Shown: in pieces, positions 1-4,979 of the stretch | Layout: each line of letters opens with the position of its first letter | Numbering within the stretch: position 1 is the first letter of the stretch | NCBI GenBank assembly: GCA_030039815.1 | Contig: JASHUW010000325.1 | Location: forward strand, 1 to 5,894 | DNA length: 5,894 bases | Direction of reading: 5' to 3' | Source: Alphaproteobacteria bacterium | Lineage (GTDB): Bacteria > Pseudomonadota > Alphaproteobacteria > ATCC43930 > CGMCC-115725 | Notes under the pieces: generated by a model | The model's input: the letters and a program-made list of their open reading frames with translations, nothing else | The model's database searches: none | What the model was told of the DNA's origin: nothing | Translations under genes and position numbers: made by a program

Positions 1-953
1 CCGACCCACAGCGTCGTCGTGGTCACCGCGGTCTGCAGCTGGGTGAGGAAATTCGGGATGTTGATGTCGAGGACCAGCCACGACATCAACCCGCCGCCCA
101 GTATCCCCATGAAATCGGCGTAGAACACAAGCAGCGGCAGCGTCAGCCCAAGTCCCAAGAGCCGCGGCAGGACCAGCACCTCGATCGGGTCGAGGCCCAG
201 CGTGCGCAGCGCATCGATCTCCTCGTTGACCTGCATCGTGCCGATCTGCGCGGTGAACGCACTGCCCGACCGCCCGGCGATGATGATCGCCGACAGCAAC
301 ACGCCCAGTTCGCGCAGGATCGAGATGCCAAGCAGGTTGACCGTGTAGATCTCGGCGCCAAACCGGCGCAGCTGGTCGGCGCCCTGGTAGGCCATCACCA
401 CGCCGATCAGGAATGACAGCAGCCCGACGATCGGCATCGCGTCGAGCCCGACGCGCTCCATCTGCACCAGCGTCGCGACCAGGCGCAGCCGTCCGGGCTT
501 GCGCAAGAGGCGCAGGAAGGTCACGGTCACCAGGCCGGTGAAGCCGAGAATGTGATAGACGCGGTTCGCCAGCAGCTCCGTCACCATGCCGATGCGTCCG
601 AGGAACCCGACGAAGGTATGGTGCGGCGGCACGGGGTGGGGTAGCGGCTCGGCGATGCCCCGGGCGCGGACCTGTTCGATCAGCGGCGCGAAGCGCGCTT
701 CCAAGTTCGCCAGCTCGACCTGATTGCCGCGCGCCTCGAGCTCGTGCTCGGTGCGCAGCAGCAGCCATGCCCCGGCACTGTCGAGCCGATCGACCCCGGA
801 CAGGTCGACCCTGACCCGACGATCGTGCGGCATGTCGAGGTCGTGCAGCCGCCGGTCGAGGTCGGCCGCGGTGCCGACCAGCCACTCGCCTTCGGCGCGC
901 AAAATCGTCGCGCCGTCCTCTTCCGATGCGAGGATTGTTGCGGGTGGCGTCAT
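1..953 (-). CDS. STAS-MlaE fusion: ABC transporter permease of Mla-type lipid transport (3' end off window)
   Basis: This is an inner-membrane permease of the MlaE family with a fused N-terminal STAS domain. It is partial: 317 codons are present, and fused permeases usually run to about 370-380 residues, so about 60 C-terminal residues lie beyond the left edge. Residues 15-105 look like a STAS domain, with a beta strand VDLSGV at 49-54 and the loop LDSAG at 57-61. Residues from about 114 form the permease, with hydrophobic segments and the family's conserved cytoplasmic loop GRSGSAFTAQIG...IDAL...G.DPI...VLPR at 227-264. Such permeases work with an MlaF-type ATPase and an MlaD/MCE substrate-binding protein to move phospholipids between the two membranes; those partners would be expected downstream, off the window. 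The fused STAS plays the part of separate MlaB. The ATG at 953 is preceded by GGGAG at a short spacing and gives a normal N-terminus. The gene is divergent from apt. Family assignment is firm; the transported substrate is inferred. Confidence 0.93.
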   Translation of the reverse strand, partial: MTPPATILASEEDGATILRAEGEWLVGTAADLDRRLHDLDMPHDRRVRVDLSGVDRLDSAGAWLLLRTEHELEARGNQVELANLEARFAPLIEQVRARGIAEPLPHPVPPHHTFVGFLGRIGMVTELLANRVYHILGFTGLVTVTFLRLLRKPGRLRLVATLVQMERVGLDAMPIVGLLSFLIGVVMAYQGADQLRRFGAEIYTVNLLGISILRELGVLLSAIIIAGRSGSAFTAQIGTMQVNEEIDALRTLGLDPIEVLVLPRLLGLGLTLPLLVFYADFMGILGGGLMSWLVLDINIPNFLTQLQTAVTTTTLWV

Positions 954-1001
954 GCTCTCCCGGTCGTCGGTGGATGCGGCGGGGACGCGATCGTCTAAGC
1001 C

Positions 1002-1030
1002 TTTCCAACTACGCGAAAAGTCGCTATGCC
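1002..1030 (+). promoter_or_regulatory. Candidate sigma70-type promoter for apt (weak)
   Basis: TTTCCA (1002-1007) and TATGCC (1025-1030) are separated by 17 bases and match the sigma70 consensus at 4/6 and 3/6 positions. The start point would be near 1037, giving a leader of about 33 nt. A 5-bp inverted repeat TGCCG-CAA-CGGCA (1027-1039) overlaps the -10 region and the start point. The 116-bp mlaE/apt gap must hold promoters for both genes; I found no convincing one for the minus strand. The call rests on eye matching only. Confidence 0.28.
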
Positions 1031-1069
1031 GCAACGGCAAGCAGAGATATCGGCATCAAAGGCCCGCGC

Positions 1070-1585
1070 ATGAACCTCAAGGACCACATCCGCTCGATCC
1101 CCGATTTCCCGAGAGCGGGGATTCTCTTTTACGACATCTCGACCCTGCTGGCGCACCCGCACGCGTGGCGGACGACCATCGAGCGCCTGGCCGACGCGGT
1201 GCGACCGCAGCGCCCGGACCTGCTGGTCGGAATCGAGTCGCGCGGCTTCCTGGTGGCCGCGCCCCTCGCCTACGCGCTCGGTAGCGGCTTCGCGATGGTG
1301 CGCAAAAAAGGCAAGCTGCCGGGCAAGACCGTCCGTTTCACCTACGACCTCGAATACGGCAGCGACACGATCGAAATCCAGGAAGACGCGATCGCGCCCG
1401 GCCAGCGCGTCGTGGTCGTCGACGACCTCATCGCCACCGGCGGCACCACCGATGCGGCGATCAAGCTGGTGACGCAGCAAGGCGGCACCGTGGTCGGCGC
1501 CGCCTGCATCATCGAGCTGACGTTTCTCAACGGCCGCGACCGCATCCCGGTGCCGGTGACGGCGATGGTTTCCTACGACTCCTAG
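1070..1585 (+). CDS. apt: Adenine phosphoribosyltransferase (purine salvage)
   Basis: This cytosolic type I phosphoribosyltransferase makes AMP and pyrophosphate from adenine and PRPP. At 171 residues it matches the family's usual 170-180. The N-terminus has IPDFPRAGILFYDIS (10-24), the typical Apt opening that other PRTases lack. The motif GIESRGF is at 54-60 and RKKGKLPG at 78-85. The PRPP-binding motif VVVVDDLIATGGT spans 114-126 with the acidic pair D118-D119. ATG 1070 is chosen because the frame stays open upstream to 926 but that extension has no Apt-like sequence, and because AAAGG (1058-1062) sits about 7 nt before the ATG. The gene is divergent from the MlaE permease and converges on the methyltransferase, sharing the bases CTAG at 1582-1585 as the stop on both strands. 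No frameshift or missing residue is seen. Confidence 0.97.
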   Translation: MNLKDHIRSIPDFPRAGILFYDISTLLAHPHAWRTTIERLADAVRPQRPDLLVGIESRGFLVAAPLAYALGSGFAMVRKKGKLPGKTVRFTYDLEYGSDTIEIQEDAIAPGQRVVVVDDLIATGGTTDAAIKLVTQQGGTVVGAACIIELTFLNGRDRIPVPVTAMVSYDS

Positions 1586-2217
1586 TCGCCGGCCGCGCCC
1601 GCGACACCGACGCTTTTCGCGACGACCGCATAGAGCGGCGCGCCGCCGCCCGGCGGGGTGCGATCGAGGCAGCGTATGTCGGTCCAGTTGCCGGCTTCGG
1701 TGAAGTAGCGGGCGACGAGACCCAGTTGGCCGGTTTCGTCAAAGAGTCGCCAGCAGCCGGTCGCCGGCGTGCACAGGCAGCGGTTCGAGAACGTCACCAC
1801 CAGCGGCGAACCCGGTTTCAGCACCCGGCCGACTTCGCGGAACACCTCGGCGGGCCGGGTAAAATGTTGAACGGCGCCGCAAATGGCGGCGCCGTCAAAT
1901 TCTCCATCGGCAAAAGCGAGGTGCGGATCGCGATTGAGGTCCTGAACCCGCCATTCGTCGAGAAACGGGTTCTCGGCCAGCACGCAAGCGTCGATACCGA
2001 GACCGACGACGCGGCGATAATCGATCTCGGGCGGCAGATGCGAAACCCAACTCGACATGACGTCGAGGATCGCGCCTCCCGCCGGCATCACCTCGCGGTA
2101 GAAATCGGTGATCGCCGCCAGTGCGGCATCGTCGACCTGGGCAAAGGCGAGCTCCGTTGCGGGAGCATGCAATTGCTCCTCGAGCAGCAGCGCGGCCTGG
2201 GGGATCAGCGACGTCAT
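1582..2217 (-). CDS. Class I SAM-dependent methyltransferase, Methyltransf_11-like, with atypical motif I
   Basis: The predicted protein has 211 residues and is a probable cytosolic methyltransferase of unknown substrate. The Rossmann-type fold is recognisable from an acidic-ended strand AILDVMSSWVSHLP (49-62, in the place of motif I), VVGLGID (70-76), QDLNRDP (92-98), the strand EFDGAAICGAVQHF (106-119) and RVLKPGSPLVVTFSNRC (131-147), which is the post-motif region. The usual glycine-rich E/DxGxGxG of motif I is replaced by DVMSSW. From memory, this change together with SFSNR/TFSNR marks a distinct conserved subfamily rather than decay. I prefer ATG 2217; an in-frame TTG at 2226 would add three residues and sits closer to a GGA, so the start is not settled. 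The gene is convergent with apt, with a 4-base stop overlap, and lies 106 nt downstream of ald on the same strand. Confidence 0.82.
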   Translation of the reverse strand: MTSLIPQAALLLEEQLHAPATELAFAQVDDAALAAITDFYREVMPAGGAILDVMSSWVSHLPPEIDYRRVVGLGIDACVLAENPFLDEWRVQDLNRDPHLAFADGEFDGAAICGAVQHFTRPAEVFREVGRVLKPGSPLVVTFSNRCLCTPATGCWRLFDETGQLGLVARYFTEAGNWTDIRCLDRTPPGGGAPLYAVVAKSVGVAGAAGD

Positions 2218-2243
2218 GGCGCCCAAATCATCCGTTCTCTGGT

Positions 2244-2272
2244 GAGATAGGAAATCTCGCGACGCGCCTCAA
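2244..2272 (-). promoter_or_regulatory. Candidate promoter for the methyltransferase, with inverted repeat
   Basis: On the minus strand TTGAGG (2272-2267) and TATCTC (2249-2244) are spaced by 17 bases, matching the sigma70 consensus at 4/6 and 3/6. This places a start near 2237, about 20 nt before ATG 2217. A perfect 5-bp inverted repeat with a 5-nt spacer (plus strand GAGAT-AGGAA-ATCTC, 2244-2258) covers the -10 element and could be an operator half-site pair. The ald-methyltransferase gap shows no clear terminator, so read-through from ald is an alternative. Confidence 0.33.
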
Positions 2273-2323
2273 GAGTTTCCGGATTTTTCGTTCGACGTCC
2301 ACCCGCGGACATAATCGTTGCGC

Positions 2324-3442
2324 TCATTCGGCGATCGCTTCGTCCGACGGCATCAGCCCGAGGCCGAGGTCACGCGCCACCGCCGGATGCGTCACTCGCC
2401 CGCGGCAGATATTGAGCCCGTCTTTCAAATGCGGGTCGTCGCTCAGCGCCCGCCGCCACCCCTTGTCGGCGATGGCCTCGACAAACGGCAGGGTTGCGTT
2501 GTTGAGCGCCACCGCCGAGGTGCGCGCCACCGCGCCCGGCATGTTGGTGACGCAATAATGCACGACGCCCTCATCGATGTAGGTTGGCGCGGCATGTGTG
2601 GTCGGTCGGCTGGTCTCGACGCAACCGCCCTGGTCGATCGCAATGTCGACGATCACCGAGCCGGGCCGCATCGCGCGCACCAACTCGCGGCTCACCAATT
2701 TGGGCGCGGCGCTCCCCGGCACCAACACCGCGCCGATCACCAGATCGGCGCCCGCCACCTCGCGCTCGATATTGTCCACGGTCGAGAACAGCGTGTGCAG
2801 CTGCGAGCCGAACTGCATGTCGAGCTCGTAAAGCCGCGGCAGCGACTTGTCGATGACCGTGACGTACGCCTCGACCCCCATCGCCATGCGCGCCGCGTTG
2901 GTGCCGGCGACACCGCCGCCGAGCACCACAACCTTCGCCGCCGGCACACCGGGCACGCCGCCCAGCAGGATGCCGGTGCCGCCCTGTTCCTTTTCGAGGC
3001 AATGCGCGCCGACCTGGATTGCCATCCGCCCGGCCACCTCGCTCATCGGCGCCAGCAAGGGCAGCCCGCCGCGGCTGTCGGTGACCGTCTCGTAGCCGAT
3101 CGCGATCGCACCCGAGCGCAACAGGCCCTGGGTCTGCGCCGGATCGGCGGCGAGGTGGAGGTAGGTAAACAGCAACTGGTCTTGGCGCAGTACGGCAATT
3201 TCCTCAGGCTGGGGCTCCTTGACCTTGACGATCATCTCGGCCACCGCGAAGACATCGGCGGCGCGCGCCAGGATGCCGGCCCCGGCGGCTTCGTACGCGG
3301 CATCGTCAAAGCCGATCGCCGCGCCGACGCCGGTTTCGACAACGACCTTGTGCCCGTGATGCACCAGCTCGCGCACGCTGCCGGGCACCAGCCCGACGCG
3401 GTATTCGTGCGTCTTCACCTCTTTCGGAACACCGATCAGCAT
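2324..3442 (-). CDS. ald: Alanine dehydrogenase (NAD+-dependent)
   Basis: This cytosolic enzyme reversibly converts L-alanine plus NAD+ to pyruvate, ammonia and NADH, linking alanine use to carbon and nitrogen flow. The full length of 372 residues is normal for Ald. Residues expected from characterised family members all fall in place: R15 in EYRVGLVP, K75 in VKVKEPQPEE, H96 in YLHLA and D270 in DIAIDQGG. The NAD-binding Rossmann motif GGGVAG is at 175-180, followed by the acidic D198 that favours NAD+ over NADP+. The start MLIGVPKE is the family's standard N-terminus. A purine-rich stretch GGGGAAGGGAG lies 12-22 nt upstream, which is a rather long spacing for a ribosome binding site. Upstream is a divergent small-protein gene, and a possible leader ORF overlaps the start (see findings). 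No adjacent Lrp-type regulator is in the window. PntA and saccharopine-dehydrogenase relatives are ruled out by length and the DIAIDQGG motif. Confidence 0.97.
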   Translation of the reverse strand: MLIGVPKEVKTHEYRVGLVPGSVRELVHHGHKVVVETGVGAAIGFDDAAYEAAGAGILARAADVFAVAEMIVKVKEPQPEEIAVLRQDQLLFTYLHLAADPAQTQGLLRSGAIAIGYETVTDSRGGLPLLAPMSEVAGRMAIQVGAHCLEKEQGGTGILLGGVPGVPAAKVVVLGGGVAGTNAARMAMGVEAYVTVIDKSLPRLYELDMQFGSQLHTLFSTVDNIEREVAGADLVIGAVLVPGSAAPKLVSRELVRAMRPGSVIVDIAIDQGGCVETSRPTTHAAPTYIDEGVVHYCVTNMPGAVARTSAVALNNATLPFVEAIADKGWRRALSDDPHLKDGLNICRGRVTHPAVARDLGLGLMPSDEAIAE

Positions 3443-3522
3443 GGCTCGAACGCGCTCCCTTCCCCAGCCATGATATCGGCGGCGACGCGCGACATTACCA
3501 GCCCCTCCGCCATAGTTCCCTC

Positions 3523-3539
3523 ACCCGCCTGCGGCGGGT
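3523..3539. repeat. Perfect 7-bp GC hairpin in the ald/small-ORF divergent region
   Basis: ACCCGCC (3523-3529), loop TGC (3530-3532) and GGCGGGT (3533-3539) form an uninterrupted 7-bp stem. It sits about 80 bp upstream of ald and about 85 bp upstream of the small plus-strand gene, between two divergent starts, so it is not placed as a terminator for either. The flanking ...TTCCCTCACCC... is like the edge of dispersed REP-style palindromes common between genes in alphaproteobacteria. That link is from memory and this is the only copy I see here. Confidence 0.5.
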
Positions 3540-3579
3540 TGCCGCACCCACTTTTTGCCGCCGGAAGCGGCCCCGGAAC

Positions 3580-3608
3580 CGTGTACCGTGCCCGCACCAC
3601 ATCGCCAA
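3580..3608 (-). promoter_or_regulatory. Weak candidate promoter for ald
   Basis: On the minus strand TTGGCG (3608-3603) and TACACG (3585-3580) are separated by 17 bases and match the consensus at 4/6 and 3/6. This would give a long ald leader of about 130 nt that includes the 7-bp hairpin and the possible leader ORF. The match is poor and could be chance in this GC-rich region. Confidence 0.2.
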
Positions 3609-3622
3609 CGGAACTTAAATCG

Positions 3623-3811
3623 ATGGAATTTCCGGCCATTGTCGGGTTGATTTATGTTGCGATCGGCGCTGCGATCTTTGCGCACCCACGCCTGCCCTTG
3701 ACCCCGCACGATTTCCATTGGCGTCGCCAGATCGACGTGTTCCGCAGCAATTTTCGCGACGTCATGATCTGGCCGTTGGCGCTCTACCTGCTCGTTGCCG
3801 AGCGCCGCTAG
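3623..3811 (+). CDS. Small membrane protein of unknown function (62 aa)
   Basis: I do not recognise this protein as a named family. It starts MEFPAIVGLIYVAIGAAIFA, a clear hydrophobic helix at about residues 4-20. A polar middle follows (HDFHWRRQIDVFRSNFRD, about 29-46), then a second hydrophobic stretch VMIWPLALYLLVA (47-59) and a basic end ERR. The picture is a two-helix inner-membrane microprotein with a charged loop. Support for a real gene: GGAAC at 3610-3614 is 8 nt before the ATG; the protein has balanced composition, unlike the arginine- and histidine-rich shadow frames here; and its TAG interlocks exactly with the stop of the opposing oxidoreductase gene. The same frame stays open far upstream through the antisense of ald, but that part has no protein-like character. 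It is divergent from ald, and no function can be inferred from the neighbours. Confidence 0.68.
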   Translation: MEFPAIVGLIYVAIGAAIFAHPRLPLTPHDFHWRRQIDVFRSNFRDVMIWPLALYLLVAERR

Positions 3812-4911
3812 TCCCGCAGCTTCGTCACGACCGCGTCGGCCAGCGGCAACGATGCGGTCAGACCGGGCGACTCGATCCCATAGCAATTGACGAGACCGGG
3901 CACGCCGTGCTCCTCCGGCCCTTGCAGGGTGAAATCGGCCGCGGGATCGTTCGGACCGCTGATCTTGGGCCGGATGCCGGCATAGCCCGGTTGCAGCGCG
4001 CCGTCCTTCAGTCCCGGCCAGTAGCGCCGCACCGCGGCGTAAAACGACTCGCAGCGCCCTGGATCGACGCTGTAATCGACATCGTCGATCCATTCGACGT
4101 CGGGGCCGAACCGCGCCTGCCCGGCCAGGTCCAGCGTGATATGCACGCCGAGCCCGCCCGGCACCGGCACCGGATAGATGAGCCGCGTGAACGGCGTCCT
4201 TCCCAACAGCGTGAAATAGCAGCCGCGGCAGAAATAGGCGGGCGGGATGGTGTCGAGCGGGATGCCCTCGATGGAGCGCGCCAGCGCCGGCGCGTAGAGG
4301 CCGGCGGCATTGACGAGGTAGCGGCATTTGATCGTCGTCGGGTCGTCCCCGCCGACCCGCAGCTCAAACCCGTCGGAGACCACTCGTCCGCCGAGCAGCG
4401 GCGTCTTGAACGCGACCATCGCGCCGTGGTCCTCGGCCTCGCCCTGATAAGCGAGCATCAGCGCGTGGCTGTCGACGATGCCGGTCGAGGGCGACAGCAA
4501 CGCCGCGACGCAACGCAAGGCCGGTTCCATCTCGGTCGCCTGCGCGACGGTCAGCCAGGTGAGGTTGCCGACGCCGTTGGCCTTCGCCGCAGCCTCGATC
4601 TTCTCGACGCCGGGCACCTCGTCCTCGCTGGTGGCGACGATCAGTTTGCCCAACGCCTTATGGGGCACCCCGTGCTCACGGCAGTAGTCATAGAGACGGT
4701 GGCGACCCTCGACACAGGCGGTCGCCTTGAGGCTGCCCTTCGGGTAGTAGAGCCCGCCGTGGATCACCTCGCTGTTGCGCGAGGAGGTCTCGAACCCGAT
4801 CGTGTAGGCTTTTTCGACGACGACGACTTCTTTTCCGTCCAGCGCCAACGCCCGTGCCGCCGCGAGCCCGATCACCCCGGCCCCGACGACTACCGCCTCG
4901 ACCTCGTCCAC
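3808..4911 (-). CDS. FAD-dependent oxidoreductase, L-2-hydroxyglutarate dehydrogenase/oxidase (DAO) family
   Basis: This flavoprotein probably oxidises a 2-hydroxy acid such as L-2-hydroxyglutarate to the 2-oxo acid, passing electrons to the respiratory chain or oxygen. With GTG 4911 it has 367 residues. The N-terminal FAD-binding Rossmann motif GAGVIG is at 10-15, and E33 ends the second strand (VVVVEK), where it would bind the ADP ribose. The block RNSEVIHGGLYYPKGSLKA (45-63) is the family's HNSxVIHxGxYY region. C-terminal GYAGIRPKISGP and GIESPGLTAS are also family hallmarks. GTG 4911 gives the usual short lead into the Rossmann strand; GTG 4920, only 3 nt after GGAG, is equally possible, and no in-frame ATG is suitably placed. 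The gene follows malQ after 68 nt on the same strand and converges on the small membrane protein, sharing CTAG 3808-3811 as stops. Family is firm; exact substrate is uncertain because the motif differs from proven L2HGDH/LhgO proteins. Confidence 0.88.
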   Translation of the reverse strand: MDEVEAVVVGAGVIGLAAARALALDGKEVVVVEKAYTIGFETSSRNSEVIHGGLYYPKGSLKATACVEGRHRLYDYCREHGVPHKALGKLIVATSEDEVPGVEKIEAAAKANGVGNLTWLTVAQATEMEPALRCVAALLSPSTGIVDSHALMLAYQGEAEDHGAMVAFKTPLLGGRVVSDGFELRVGGDDPTTIKCRYLVNAAGLYAPALARSIEGIPLDTIPPAYFCRGCYFTLLGRTPFTRLIYPVPVPGGLGVHITLDLAGQARFGPDVEWIDDVDYSVDPGRCESFYAAVRRYWPGLKDGALQPGYAGIRPKISGPNDPAADFTLQGPEEHGVPGLVNCYGIESPGLTASLPLADAVVTKLRD

Positions 4912-4948
4912 CGCGATCACCCGCTCCGTTTCATGAGCGGCGCATGTT

Positions 4949-4979
4949 GGCCGCAACGCGTATTGCGCCGCAAGCGGCC
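4949..4979 (-). other. Inverted repeats between malQ and the oxidoreductase
   Basis: GGCCGC (4949-4954) and GCGGCC (4974-4979) are perfect complements. Inside them CGCAA/TTGCG (4952-4956 with 4963-4967) or TTGC/GCAA (4963-4966 with 4970-4973) could pair instead. Read as RNA on the minus strand this lies directly after the malQ stop. There is no U tract, so it is more likely a 3'-end or processing structure than an intrinsic terminator, if it is functional at all. Confidence 0.3.

Noticed and set aside
724..1284. A 186-codon plus-strand frame across the mlaE start and the apt 5' half
   Set aside because: It is serine- and arginine-rich low-complexity translation, and both overlapped genes have firm family matches in other frames.
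1585..1605. GTCGC...GCGAC inverted repeat after the apt stop as a terminator
   Set aside because: It has only a 5-bp stem with an 11-nt loop and no U tract, and it lies inside the methyltransferase coding region. Chance is the better explanation.
2318..3811. A 497-codon plus-strand open frame antisense to all of ald and continuous with the small membrane protein
   Set aside because: Its first 435 residues are rich in H, R, D and Q without domain structure, as expected for the antisense of a GC-rich gene. Ald on the other strand has every catalytic residue. Only the last 62 codons look like protein.
3521..4327. A 268-codon minus-strand frame overlapping the oxidoreductase and the small gene
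   Set aside because: It is arginine- and alanine-rich, out of frame with the oxidoreductase and without motifs. It is a GC-driven shadow.
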